A stretch of 64,000 nt of DNA from Xanthomonas sp. (GTDB taxonomy: Bacteria > Pseudomonadota > Gammaproteobacteria > Xanthomonadales > Xanthomonadaceae). The notes under the pieces are model-generated. The model made no database searches. It was not told the origin of the DNA and saw nothing but the letters and a program-made list of their open reading frames with translations. The first letter of the stretch is position 1, and each line of letters opens with the position of its first letter. The position numbers and the translations under genes were made by a program. The stretch lies in the NCBI GenBank assembly GCA_018262705.1, contig JADFDQ010000011.1, positions 43,219-107,218 on the forward strand, given 5' to 3'. Positions 30,553-39,189 of the stretch are shown piece after piece.

Positions 30553-31604
30553 CCTACCTTGCCAAGCCCAAGCTCCACCACCCCAGCCTGGCCCGCAACA
30601 AGGTCGGCTACACCCGCCGTGATTACGAGGGCGCGGTGTCCACCCTGTGCGCCGGCTGTGGCCACGATTCGATTTCGGCGGCGATCATCCAGGCCTGCTG
30701 GGAGCTGGACATCGAACCGCACCGCGTCGCCAAGCTCTCCGGCATCGGCTGCAGTTCCAAAACGCCGACCTATTTCCTCGGCAACTCGCACGGCTTCAAC
30801 ACCGTGCACGGGCGCATGCCCTCGGTGCTGACCGGCGCCAACCTCGCCAATCGCGAATTGTTGTACCTGGGCGTGTCCGGCGATGGCGACAGCGCCTCGA
30901 TTGGTATTGGCCAGTTCGTGCATGCGCTGCGGCGCGGCGTGAACATGGTGTACATCGTCGAGAACAACGGCGTGTACGGTCTGACCAAGGGGCAGTTTTC
31001 GGCCACCGCGGATCAAGGTTCGGTGTCGAAGAAGGGCGTGGTCAATACCGATGCGCCGCTGGATCTGGTGGGTTTGGCATTGCAATTGGGCGCGACCTAC
31101 GTGGCGCGCGGGTTTTCCGGTGACAAGCGCCAGCTGATTCCGCTGATCAAGGGTGCGATGCGGCATCCGGGCGCGGCGCTGATCGACGTCATCAGCCCCT
31201 GCGTGGCGTTCAACAACCATGCCGGCAGCACCAAGAGCTACGAATTCGTGCGCGATCACAATGAAGTTGCCAACCGGCTGGATTTCGTGCCCTGCCGTGA
31301 CGAGATCGTGGTCGATTACGAAGCCGGCAGCGTGCTCGACGTCGAGCAACACGACGGCACCGTGCTGCGCCTGCGCAAGCTGGCAGCCACGTACGACGCG
31401 CGCGACCGCACCGCGGCGATCCGCTATGCGCGCACCGCGGCGGCCGAAGGCGAGGTGGCCACCGGACTGCTCTACGTCGATCCGGAACCGCGCGACCTGC
31501 ACGCACACCTGAACACCGTTGCCACCCCGTTCAACCAGCTGGGCGAAGCCGAGCTGTGCCCGGGCAACGCCGCGCTGGAGAAAATCAACGCGGCGCTGCG
31601 CTGA
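30549..31604 (+). CDS. 2-oxoacid:ferredoxin oxidoreductase, beta (thiamine diphosphate) subunit
   Basis: A 351-residue subunit with STLCAGCGHDSI (cluster-binding CxxC), GIGCSSKTP, and the thiamine-diphosphate motif GVSGDGDSASIGIGQFVHALRRG ending in ENNGVYGLTKGQ. With the preceding alpha-gamma gene it makes the KorAB-type enzyme. Which 2-oxoacid is used cannot be decided from sequence alone. Confidence 0.93.
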   Translation: MTYLAKPKLHHPSLARNKVGYTRRDYEGAVSTLCAGCGHDSISAAIIQACWELDIEPHRVAKLSGIGCSSKTPTYFLGNSHGFNTVHGRMPSVLTGANLANRELLYLGVSGDGDSASIGIGQFVHALRRGVNMVYIVENNGVYGLTKGQFSATADQGSVSKKGVVNTDAPLDLVGLALQLGATYVARGFSGDKRQLIPLIKGAMRHPGAALIDVISPCVAFNNHAGSTKSYEFVRDHNEVANRLDFVPCRDEIVVDYEAGSVLDVEQHDGTVLRLRKLAATYDARDRTAAIRYARTAAAEGEVATGLLYVDPEPRDLHAHLNTVATPFNQLGEAELCPGNAALEKINAALR

Positions 31605-31848
31605 CGTCACCAACCCATGGCGCGGCGGAATCGGCGGTCACTGCATTTCCCGTGTTCTTGCAGATACGCGCGCAGATCACGCGCGCAAATCAAGGACATG
31701 CGGCAAATCCAGCGAGGTCGTGTTCAAGCCGGCACCGCGGCGGCGCCGTCGGAATCGTCTGGTCGCGGCGGACGGCATGCACCGGCCCGCGCAGCGGTGA
31801 TCTTGTGTTGCATCGTCATCCCACCCAGACGCCGGTGACTTGATGTTG

Positions 31849-32349
31849 TCACGCTCCGCCTGCGAGCAGCGCATCCAGCTGCGCGAACTGTTCGGGCAGG
31901 GCTTCTGCCGAGCCGGCGATGGCCTCATCGAGGGCCGCTGGCGTGGGGTAGCGCTCGTGCAGGGTGACCAGGGTCTTGCCGGCGCTTTCTTCGAACGTCA
32001 CCGTGGTGACGGCGCCCTGGTCACTTTCTTCGTTGGTCCAGACCAGACGCTGGTTCGGCGCCACTTCCCGATACGTGCCGAAGAACGCCATCGGTTGATC
32101 GGAGGCCGGATGGCGGAACACGAGGCGATAGCTGCCGCCGGTACGTACATCCATGTCGCACGAAAGCAACGACAGACCCGCCGCCGCGGGGATCCACCAA
32201 CGCTTGAACAACTCCGGATTGCTCCACGCTTCGAAGACGATGCTGGCCGGGGCATTGAACGATCGTGTGACAACCAGTTCGCGATCGGACTTGCGTTCCA
32301 CGACGGTGCGGTTCATGGCGGTGTGACTAGCGTCGTTTGCGTTTGGCAT
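31849..32349 (-). CDS. SRPBCC/AHSA1-domain protein
   Basis: A 166-residue single-domain START-like (AHSA1) protein: VTRSFNAPASIVFEAWSNPELFKRWWIP and TGGSYRLVFRHP. The start at 32349 has an AAGGAGAAGG ribosome binding site, overlapping the ArsR gene end by 23 bases; the ATG at 32316 has none. AHSA1-ArsR pairs are frequent, and members bind small hydrophobic ligands or act with the regulator; role here unknown. Confidence 0.9.
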   Translation of the reverse strand: MPNANDASHTAMNRTVVERKSDRELVVTRSFNAPASIVFEAWSNPELFKRWWIPAAAGLSLLSCDMDVRTGGSYRLVFRHPASDQPMAFFGTYREVAPNQRLVWTNEESDQGAVTTVTFEESAGKTLVTLHERYPTPAALDEAIAGSAEALPEQFAQLDALLAGGA

Positions 32350-32698
32350 CTGCCTTCTCCTTGCGATTCAAGTGCTCGACGATCTCGTGCAACGCATCGA
32401 AGCGTGCGCTCCACAGTTGGCGGTGTCGCTCGATCCAGGCCGCCTCTTCTTCCAGCGGGCGCAGCCCGAGCTTGCAGGTGCGTACGCGCCCGACCTTCTC
32501 GGTGGTCACCAGCCCCGCTTGCTCCAAGATGCTTACATGCTTTTTCATGCCCGTGAGTGTCATGTGAAACCGTTGGGCAAGGTCGGTGATCGAGGCGTCC
32601 GAACCCCCGAGTTGCACCAGAACGCCCCGCCGGGTGACATCGGAGAGCGCGGCAAACGTGGTGTCGAGGCGGACTTGATACTGAGCCATACGGTTCAC
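32327..32698 (-). CDS. ArsR-family winged-helix repressor
   Basis: A 123-residue regulator: LDTTFAALSDVTRRGVLVQLGGSDASITDLAQRFHMTLTGMKKHVSILEQAGLVTTEKVGRVRTCKLG. No metal-binding ELCVCDL-type site is present, so it is one of the non-metal ArsR proteins paired with an SRPBCC gene, and probably regulates its own operon. Divergent from the M24 peptidase with about 97 bases between starts. Confidence 0.92.
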   Translation of the reverse strand: MNRMAQYQVRLDTTFAALSDVTRRGVLVQLGGSDASITDLAQRFHMTLTGMKKHVSILEQAGLVTTEKVGRVRTCKLGLRPLEEEAAWIERHRQLWSARFDALHEIVEHLNRKEKADAKRKRR

Positions 32699-32795
32699 TA
32701 TGAAACGAAACGCGGGGCAATGTCAGCATTTCTTTGCTGCTTCGGGCTGCTTCGGGTAAAAGTCCACTCTGACAGCGGATTTGGAGGAGTACGGC

Positions 32796-34088
32796 ATGTC
32801 GGACGATGGGCGGCGTGGACTGGATCGGCGGCGGTTCCTCGGGCTTTCGGCGGCGGGTGCCGCCACGCTGGGTCTCGGGTTTGCGACGGCGGGTCGCGGC
32901 CTTGCGCAAGGGCATGTCGCGTTGCCGCCGTCGATTGCCGCGCTGCAGCCGGTGCTGGGAAATGCGGTGCCGATCGGCGATGACGAATACCGCGCTCGGC
33001 TGGCCAAGGCGCAGCGGCTGATGGCCGAGCAGGGGATGGATGCGATCTTCATCGGATCGGGAACTTCGCTGCGCTACTTCGTCGATCTGCAGTGGTGGGG
33101 CAGCGAGCGCACCGCCGGCGTGCTGTTGGGACGGCGCGGCGATCCGGTCTACATCACCCCCGATTTCGAGCGCAGTCGCGCGCTGGAACAGATCCGCTTC
33201 GGCAGCGACGTGCGCACCTGGCAGGAGGACGAAAGCCCGTACGCGCTGATTGCCGACGCCCTGCGCGGGATGGGCGTGGCCACCGGCACGCTGGGCATCG
33301 AGGAGAAGGTGCCGTTCTTCATGGCCGACGGCATCGGCAAGGCTGCGCCGCAACTCAAGCTGGTCAGCGCAACGCCGGTCACGGGTGGTTGCCGTGCGGT
33401 GAAATCGGAAGCGGAAATCGCGCTGCTGCAGATCGCCAACGACGCCACGTTGGCCTGCTATCAGTCGGTCTGGCAGGCGCTGCAACCTGGCATGACCCAG
33501 CAGGACGTGGAGGCGCTGGTGCAGAAGGCCTACGGGCGCATGGGCGTGAGCGGTTTCGTGGACATCAACGTCGGAAAATACACCGCGCAGCCGCACGGCT
33601 CGCGTGAACCGCAGAAGATCGAGGAAGGCACGGTGGTCATCCTCGACGACGGCTGCCAGGTGCACGGCTACACCAGCGACATCACCCGCACCTTCGTCTT
33701 CGGCAAGGCCAGCGACAAGATGAAGCGCGTGTTCGCGCTGGTGCAAAAAGCGCAGATCGCCGCCCGCGATTCCGCGCGTACCGGCGGGCAGATGGGCGAG
33801 ATCGACGCCGCCGCGCGCAAGGTCATTGCCGATGGCGGCTTTGGGCCCGGCTACAAATACTTCACCCACCGCCTCGGCCACGGCATCGGCATGGACATGC
33901 ACGAGTGGTACTACGCCGTGGCCGGCAGCCGGCAGCCGATCCTGTCGAACATGACCCTGAGCGACGAGCCCGGCATCTACATTCCCGGCGAATTCGGCGT
34001 GCGGCTGGAAGAGTGCATGGTCACCACGCCCGAAGGCGGACGCTGGTTCACCCAGCAGAGTCCGTCGATCGAGCAGCCGTTCGGTTGA
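32796..34088 (+). CDS. Tat-exported M24 metallopeptidase (Xaa-Pro aminopeptidase type)
   Basis: A 430-residue protein with a twin-arginine leader (DRRRFLGLSAAGAATLGLGF, cleavage near residue 42). The catalytic pita-bread domain follows with the five metal ligands in order: DDGCQVHGYTSDITRTF (two Asp), HRLGHGIGMDMHE (His), DEPGIYIPG (Glu) and RLEECMVTT (Glu). It likely removes an N-terminal residue before proline in the periplasm. The start at MSDDGRR has GGAGGAG 5' of it. Export by Tat suggests the metal is inserted before translocation. Confidence 0.92.
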   Translation: MSDDGRRGLDRRRFLGLSAAGAATLGLGFATAGRGLAQGHVALPPSIAALQPVLGNAVPIGDDEYRARLAKAQRLMAEQGMDAIFIGSGTSLRYFVDLQWWGSERTAGVLLGRRGDPVYITPDFERSRALEQIRFGSDVRTWQEDESPYALIADALRGMGVATGTLGIEEKVPFFMADGIGKAAPQLKLVSATPVTGGCRAVKSEAEIALLQIANDATLACYQSVWQALQPGMTQQDVEALVQKAYGRMGVSGFVDINVGKYTAQPHGSREPQKIEEGTVVILDDGCQVHGYTSDITRTFVFGKASDKMKRVFALVQKAQIAARDSARTGGQMGEIDAAARKVIADGGFGPGYKYFTHRLGHGIGMDMHEWYYAVAGSRQPILSNMTLSDEPGIYIPGEFGVRLEECMVTTPEGGRWFTQQSPSIEQPFG

Positions 34089-34124
34089 GCCGCCGCCCCG
34101 AAGCGGAGCGGCGGCGCTGCGAAC

Positions 34125-37058
34125 TCATTCGGCAATGGTCTGCGCAGGGGATGGCGGCGCGATTTCCAGCGCGCCGTTGCCGGCCACGCGGAAACGGCCG
34201 ACCAGGACGTTGCCGGTGCGTTCCAGCAGGCGCAGGCTGACCGGCTGCTGGCGCTGGTTCGGCGTGCCGAAGCCGGTCTGCAGGGCGAGGTTGACGGTGG
34301 CGCCGCGGGTCAGCTGCGCGAGTCGGCTGCCGAAGTACACCACCGAAACCGTGTATTCGCCGGGCTTGGGATCGCGCAGAATGAATTCCTCGGGGCCGTA
34401 GCCGCCGGTGAAGTCGCGCGACAGCGCGCCGCCCTGGTAGCTGTTGCGGTGGGCGTAATAGACTTCCTCGCCGTTCGGATCCGTCACGTGCAGATCGATG
34501 TCGGTGTCGTTGAGATCCCAGCGCAGGGTCACGCGCAGGCCCACCGGCAGCGCCAGCGCGGTGTCGCTTCCGGCGTCTGGCACCGCCGCGTTCGGGCAGC
34601 GCGTGCGCAGGTCGTTGCGTTCGGCCAGAGCAATCAGACCGATGTCGGCAAAGCGCGAATCCCACGGCGAATCGACGACGTGCTGCAACAGATCCAGCGC
34701 CTCGCGGCAGGTGGCCGGTTGTGCCAACGCCAAGCCGAGGTCGCGCCAGGACTGCGGTTCGTCCGGCGCGATGTCGAGGATGCGACGCAGCAGCGCGACC
34801 GCCTGCGTTTGCATCTGCGCTTCCTGCAGCCGGTAGGCCACCAGCCGCAGCGCCGCCTGCCTTGTCGGCAGCAGTTCGATGATGTTGCTGAGCACGCGCC
34901 AGCCGCGTACCGGATCGTTCAGTTCGAACAGGCGCTGGGCGATGTCGAAATGAAAGGCCGGACTTTGCCCGTACTGGTTGCGCAGGTCGAGGTAGCGGGC
35001 ATACAGCGCGTCGGCGGTTTGCGCGCTGCGCAGTTCGCCGACATAGGGCGAATCCATCGTCACCGCCTGCAGCTGCATGGTGATTTCTGGCGTCGTTGTC
35101 GCTGAGACCGTACCCGGTGCCAGCAGGGCCACTGCGTCGGCAGCCGGCGGCGCGACAGCGCCTGCGCCGACGACAGTCACGCTAGCCAGCGCCGAGGATT
35201 CCGCAGCCGGAGCGGGTGAGGGCGCTGGCGGTGGCGCCGCGTTGCGCCTCATCGCTTCCTCCCGCGCGGTTCCGGGCATGGCGTCATTGCCGGCGACCTT
35301 GTCCTGGCGCGGCGGTGCGCCTTTCGGAAAACGGTTGTTCCACCAGCGCATGCGCTCGCTCCAGCCGCGCTGGACGTTCGCCTTGTTTTCCGCCCAGCGC
35401 TCAGCCTTGTTGGCGTCCGCGTTTGCGCGCGCGGCCAGCACCCGTGCGTACAGCGCGGCGTCTGCCTGAGGCGGCAGGACGCCGTTGCGCACAAAGTCGT
35501 CGTCGGTTTCCAGCACCAGCAGGCTGGTTTCCCGATTCGGCACGCCGAAGCGCTGGCCCAGCGCGGCCAGCGCGTTGCGGTTGCGCTGCGGCTGCGCTTC
35601 CAGATCTTCGGCCTGCCACGTCGCGCACCAGAACGCGACGAATTCGGAATTGCGCGTCGGCATGGCGTCGTGGCGGCGTACGACAAGGCCGGTGGCGGTG
35701 GCGTGGGCAACCGTGAGACGCGACGCGGCCGCGGAATCGCTGCTGACGTGGCAGCCGCGCAGCGCGCCGCTTCCGACCGCGCCGGATTCTAGGTGCCAGT
35801 CGCCGTCCAGCAGCCCCAGCCGCGCCTGCAGCGCCGGTGTCGCGGTCAGCGCGCGCAGGGCGTCGGCGGCTGCGGTCGTTGCCAAATCCAGCACTTGTCC
35901 ACCGGAGCGGGTCAGCCAGCGCGCCAGCGCTGGATCGCCGATCTGGCGACCGATCACGAACACCGGCGTGCCGTCGCTTCCGACGGGATCGCCGGGCAGG
36001 GTGGCGGTGGCGTCGCCAAACAACAGCACGCGTTCGACGCGCTTGTCCGGGCGCCAGTCGGCCAATGCGGTGGCGCCGTCGGGCTGTTCGGCCAACAGGC
36101 GTGCGATTAGCGCGTCGATATCGGCCTGCGTCGCGACATGCAGCTGGCTGCGCTGCACGGTTTCGCGCAGCACGCTCAGGGTGACGTCGACCGCGTGGCC
36201 GCGCAGATAGTTCGTAAGCAGTTCAAGCTCCGCACGGCGATTCTTGCCGAGCATGCTGTAGGACGCATCCCAGACGATTTCGATCCGCTGCGGGAAGGGA
36301 ACGCTCGCAGCGGTCGCAGGCGCAGCGGCCGGAACCTCCAGCCAGCGCATCTGCAGCCCATCCTCGAAGCGTGCGCTAAAACTGGCATCGCCGGTTGGCG
36401 CTGGAATGCAGATCGTGCGCGCCGCGTGCGGACCGGAAGCACTCCAACGGGAGTCAAAGCGATCCTCGCCGACGCGCCGCCAGGCCAGCCCGCCGTCGCC
36501 GCCGTGGGCAAAGGTCGGGCCGACGCGGGCCACCGCCTGCGCGCTGCTCCCGGTCGGCAGCCCGCCGTCGAGCACGTGCTCCCAGCCGCAGGCGCGGCGC
36601 GCGGCGAGGCTGGCGATATCGATGCGGATGCGGCGCTCGCCGTGTGCGGGCACCGGGAACACGCGAATCCGGTAGCTGTTGCCGGCCTCTTTTTCCGCCA
36701 GCGCCGGATCGACGTTGCGGCGCTCGGTCTGCTCGAACGCGACCCGCGCCTGCACCCGTTCCACCGGCACCGCATCGCGCAGGCGGCCGTCCACGTCCAG
36801 CGCATAACCGCGCAGACGCTCGTTGGCCGCCAGCGGCACCTGCACGTTCGCCTCCAGCGCGCGGCCGTGCGGATTGCGCACCACCAGTTCGATCCGCCGC
36901 AGCGCAAACGGCCCGTCGACCGTCCATTCCAACGTGGACGTGGTGGCCTGAACCTCGCCATCGACGCGAATTTGCGGCGACTGCGCCAGCGCGCAGGTGG
37001 AAGCAAGGCCGCAGGCGAGGGCAAGTGCGAGGGCGGAGAGCGCAGGCGTCGGTTTCAT
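34125..37058 (-). CDS. large exported VIT/VWA protein with TPR and DUF2135 domains
   Basis: A 977-residue protein with a signal peptide ending near ALAQ (residue 26). It has a VIT domain (about 35-165), a von Willebrand A domain (about 260-420, metal-site DASYS in IVWDASYSMLGKNRR), a long charged and alanine/proline-rich linker (about 545-650), TPR-like helices (about 680-800), and a C-terminal DUF2135 domain (LRWDLNDTDIDLHVTDPNGEEVYYAHRNSYQGG). Inter-alpha-trypsin-inhibitor-like bacterial proteins of this sort are thought to work in the envelope, but substrates are unknown. Monocistronic, divergent from the membrane protein at 37216. Confidence 0.88.
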   Translation of the reverse strand: MKPTPALSALALALACGLASTCALAQSPQIRVDGEVQATTSTLEWTVDGPFALRRIELVVRNPHGRALEANVQVPLAANERLRGYALDVDGRLRDAVPVERVQARVAFEQTERRNVDPALAEKEAGNSYRIRVFPVPAHGERRIRIDIASLAARRACGWEHVLDGGLPTGSSAQAVARVGPTFAHGGDGGLAWRRVGEDRFDSRWSASGPHAARTICIPAPTGDASFSARFEDGLQMRWLEVPAAAPATAASVPFPQRIEIVWDASYSMLGKNRRAELELLTNYLRGHAVDVTLSVLRETVQRSQLHVATQADIDALIARLLAEQPDGATALADWRPDKRVERVLLFGDATATLPGDPVGSDGTPVFVIGRQIGDPALARWLTRSGGQVLDLATTAAADALRALTATPALQARLGLLDGDWHLESGAVGSGALRGCHVSSDSAAASRLTVAHATATGLVVRRHDAMPTRNSEFVAFWCATWQAEDLEAQPQRNRNALAALGQRFGVPNRETSLLVLETDDDFVRNGVLPPQADAALYARVLAARANADANKAERWAENKANVQRGWSERMRWWNNRFPKGAPPRQDKVAGNDAMPGTAREEAMRRNAAPPPAPSPAPAAESSALASVTVVGAGAVAPPAADAVALLAPGTVSATTTPEITMQLQAVTMDSPYVGELRSAQTADALYARYLDLRNQYGQSPAFHFDIAQRLFELNDPVRGWRVLSNIIELLPTRQAALRLVAYRLQEAQMQTQAVALLRRILDIAPDEPQSWRDLGLALAQPATCREALDLLQHVVDSPWDSRFADIGLIALAERNDLRTRCPNAAVPDAGSDTALALPVGLRVTLRWDLNDTDIDLHVTDPNGEEVYYAHRNSYQGGALSRDFTGGYGPEEFILRDPKPGEYTVSVVYFGSRLAQLTRGATVNLALQTGFGTPNQRQQPVSLRLLERTGNVLVGRFRVAGNGALEIAPPSPAQTIAE

Positions 37059-37215
37059 CGAAGTCCTCGTTGCAGGTTGTGCCGAAGTGGTGGCAGCACT
37101 ACGCCGCCCCTGTCCTTGGTCAACGTCTGGAGCGATGGAATGGGGTCAAATGCAGAATCGATTGTTGCGTCCCGTCATCTGCGCCGCCGCGCCATTGTCT
37201 TGCGAGTCTGCCGTT

Positions 37216-37839
37216 ATGATGACGAAGACCGTAAACGCGAACTCTTCAATGCAAAACGTGCCAACGAATCCCGAACTGTTTTCGCATATCCGGGTGTTGA
37301 TCTCGCTGGTCGTGGGCCTCGGCCTGACCCGGCTGCTCACCGGCATCGCCCGCATCATCCAGCACCCGCGCGCAAAACCTATCTATGGTGTGCATCTGGT
37401 CTGGGTGCTGTTCGTGTTCATCACCCTCGTGCAGTTCTGGTGGTGGGAGTTCCGCCTTGAGTCAGTGGTTGAATGGAACTTCGAGTACTACCTCTACATC
37501 ATTGGCTACATCACCCTGTATTTCCTTGCCTGTGTCCTGCTGTTCCCGGACACCATGGACGACTACAGCGACTACCGCGACTATTTCCTGTCGCGCCGGG
37601 CGTGGTTCTTCGGCCTGCTGGCGGCGATCTTCGTGCTGGATTTCGGCGACACCCTGATCAAGGGGCAAGCGTATTTCGCCAGCCTCGGCTGGGAATACTT
37701 CGTGCGCAACGCCGTGTTTTTCGTCCTGTGCCTGGTGGCAATGCGCAGCCGCAACGCCCGCTTCCACGCCGCGTTCGCCTGGCTGGCCATTGCCTACGAA
37801 CTGAGCTGGGTGGCGCGGCACTACCAAACGATGGCGTGA
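37216..37839 (+). CDS. hypothetical six- or seven-helix membrane protein
   Basis: A 207-residue protein rich in aromatic residues with hydrophobic segments at about 20-45, 57-78, 92-113, 130-150 and later, joined by short acidic loops (FPDTMDDYSDYRDYFLSRRAW). I recognise no family motif. Start is uncertain: ATG at 37216, 37219 or 37249 all fit and none has a clear ribosome binding site. A REP element lies downstream. Confidence 0.7.
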   Translation: MMTKTVNANSSMQNVPTNPELFSHIRVLISLVVGLGLTRLLTGIARIIQHPRAKPIYGVHLVWVLFVFITLVQFWWWEFRLESVVEWNFEYYLYIIGYITLYFLACVLLFPDTMDDYSDYRDYFLSRRAWFFGLLAAIFVLDFGDTLIKGQAYFASLGWEYFVRNAVFFVLCLVAMRSRNARFHAAFAWLAIAYELSWVARHYQTMA

Positions 37840-37903
37840 ATCGAGCGCGGAGCAAAAGCAGTTGAGAATCGCTGTGAGGATCTCTGCAACAGCGGGCATG
37901 TTC

Positions 37904-37987
37904 TGTAGGAGCGCACCGCAGGGGCGCGATTCGCGACAGCGCCACCGTGTCGCGCCTCTCGGCCTGCGGCCTCGATGCGCTCCTACA
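37904..37987. repeat. REP-like element, complete 84-bp unit
   Basis: Perfect 12-bp terminal inverted repeats, TGTAGGAGCGCA at 37904-37915 and TGCGCTCCTACA at 37976-37987, flank two GC-rich inner inverted segments (GGGGCGCGATTCGCGACA, TGTCGCGCCTCTC). Same family as 7044-7205. Confidence 0.85.
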
Positions 37988-38092
37988 AAAGCAGCTTCGA
38001 TCAAGGCAAGTTTGCATCTGGGCGGGGCAGGCGGCGCTCATCGTGCAAATGACGTCGCCATCTGACAACAAGGGAACGCCAGCGGAACTCAC

Positions 38093-38518
38093 TCAAGCCG
38101 CGTGTGTCCCTGAAAACGGATTGAATAGCGCAAGGCCGGGGACGCGAAAGTGAGCGAGGTTGCGGGTGACCACCGTCAGGCCGTGTACAAGCGCGGTGGC
38201 CGCAATCAATTTGTCGAGCGCGACTTCCGGGTTCGGCACGCAGAGTCTTCCCCAGACCTGAGCCACGTCGGCGTCCACGTCCAAAACGTAATCGCCGAAC
38301 TCTGCAAGCGTCGCGATCAACCAGGATTCCAGATGGGTGGCCTGTATGCGGTCGCCACGATGGCGCATCCGTTCCACGCCGCGGCGCAGCTCACCCACAG
38401 TGACAACAGACAGGAACGACTCGGTGCGCGCGGACTTGGCAAAGAAGTTCCGCACGCCGGGATTCGCGCGGTCACCCTTGCGCGCTTCACTGATGACGTT
38501 GGTGTCGAGCAGGTACAT
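38093..38518 (-). CDS. vapC: VapC/FitB-type PIN-domain toxin
   Basis: A 141-residue PIN ribonuclease: MYLLDTNVISEARKG has the first acidic residue, followed by VVTVGELRRG, the acidic SSD-like region DKLIAATALVHGLTVVTRNLAHF and the C-terminal FNPF tail. It probably cleaves RNA when released from its antitoxin. An upstream in-frame ATG at 38539 would add MPPRRNA; MYLLDTN matches the family start. It overlaps the antitoxin gene by 32 bases, and lies just outside the CRISPR cluster. Confidence 0.92.
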   Translation of the reverse strand: MYLLDTNVISEARKGDRANPGVRNFFAKSARTESFLSVVTVGELRRGVERMRHRGDRIQATHLESWLIATLAEFGDYVLDVDADVAQVWGRLCVPNPEVALDKLIAATALVHGLTVVTRNLAHFRVPGLALFNPFSGTHAA

Positions 38519-38738
38519 CGCGTTCCGTCGAGGTGGCAATGCGCTCGAAATCTTCGTCGCAGCCGACGTCCGGCATCGACGCCAGCACGTCGATCAGACT
38601 ACGACGCTGGGTTTTCATGAGCGCGGCTTCGAGGATGGCGCGATGCTCGGCTTCGGCACTGCGCGCGTGTCGTACCGCCCGCTGCTTGAGCATACGCACC
38701 AGTGCGTCATCGATGTTGCGGACAATCAGGCTGGCCAT
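38487..38738 (-). CDS. vapB: FitA/VapB-type antitoxin
   Basis: An 83-residue ribbon-helix-helix protein, MASLIVRNIDDALVRMLKQRAVRHARSAEAEHRAILEAAL, with a C-terminal toxin-binding tail (RSLIDVLASMPDVGCDEDFERIA). The family N-terminus sets the start at 38738. It precedes and overlaps vapC. A likely operator, GTGATA-N7-TATCAC, lies at 38756-38774 directly upstream. Confidence 0.9.
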   Translation of the reverse strand: MASLIVRNIDDALVRMLKQRAVRHARSAEAEHRAILEAALMKTQRRSLIDVLASMPDVGCDEDFERIATSTERDVPARHQRHQ

Positions 38739-38755
38739 GGTGCGTTCGGGCAATG

Positions 38756-38774
38756 GTGATATCAATGCTATCAC
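38756..38774 (-). promoter_or_regulatory. inverted-repeat operator candidate of vapBC
   Basis: GTGATA (38756-38761) and TATCAC (38769-38774) form a 6-bp inverted repeat with a 7-base spacer, 17 bases upstream of the antitoxin ATG. Autorepression by the toxin-antitoxin complex at such a site is usual for the family. Confidence 0.55.
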
Positions 38775-38841
38775 ATGCGGGGCGCAGTTTTGGCATGTCG
38801 ACGCCTTGCCATGCGAGGCGTGGAGTCAGAGCGCCGTTGTG

Positions 38842-38949
38842 CTTGTGGCGAATGGATATCGATATAGGCAGTGACAGACTGGGCTTGTCCCAGCGCCAGC
38901 TGCTCAACTTCACCTTGTGGCGAATGGATATCGATATAGGCAGTGACAG
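38842..38949. CRISPR. orphan mini-array A: two identical 36-bp repeats, one 36-bp spacer
   Basis: Two perfect copies of a 36-bp repeat (CTTGTGGCGAATGGATATCG followed by ATATAGGCAGTGACAG) at 38842-38877 and 38914-38949 flank a unique 36-bp segment, 38878-38913. The repeat has a central ATATCGATAT palindrome and no similarity to the type II repeat 240 bases away. Repeat and spacer sizes fit a CRISPR unit, but with two copies only, a simple duplication cannot be excluded. No matching cas genes are in the window. Confidence 0.6.
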
Positions 38950-39041
38950 GAAGGCTTGCGAAGTCATGCGCGCAGTTTGTGCTTTCAGACTGCGCGTTGA
39001 TATCAGGGAAGCCCGCATTCAATGTTCAAACGAGGTGTGAT

Positions 39042-39149
39042 TTTTCAATGAGGCCGCGGCGAATTCGCCGCGGAAATACCCATTCCCTGTCCCGGCCCAA
39101 GGTTGCGCCACAAGCTTCAATGAGGCCGCGGCGAATTCGCCGCGGAAAT
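39042..39149. CRISPR. orphan mini-array B: two 34-36 bp palindromic repeats, one spacer
   Basis: Copies at 39044-39077 and 39116-39149 are identical over 34 bases and include a perfect 20-bp palindrome (CCGCGGCGAA plus its complement). Extended to 36 bp (39114-39149) the second copy reads, on the minus strand, ATTTCCGCGG...CCTCATTGAAGC, ending in ATTGAAGC. That resembles the 8-base 5' handle of Cas6-processed class 1 crRNAs. The first copy has lost the outer two bases. The intervening unique segment is 36 to 38 bp. No class 1 cas genes are present here. Confidence 0.65.
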
Positions 39150-39189
39150 GAATTCCGAAACGAGAAACGCGACGGCGTCCTGCTCTTGC

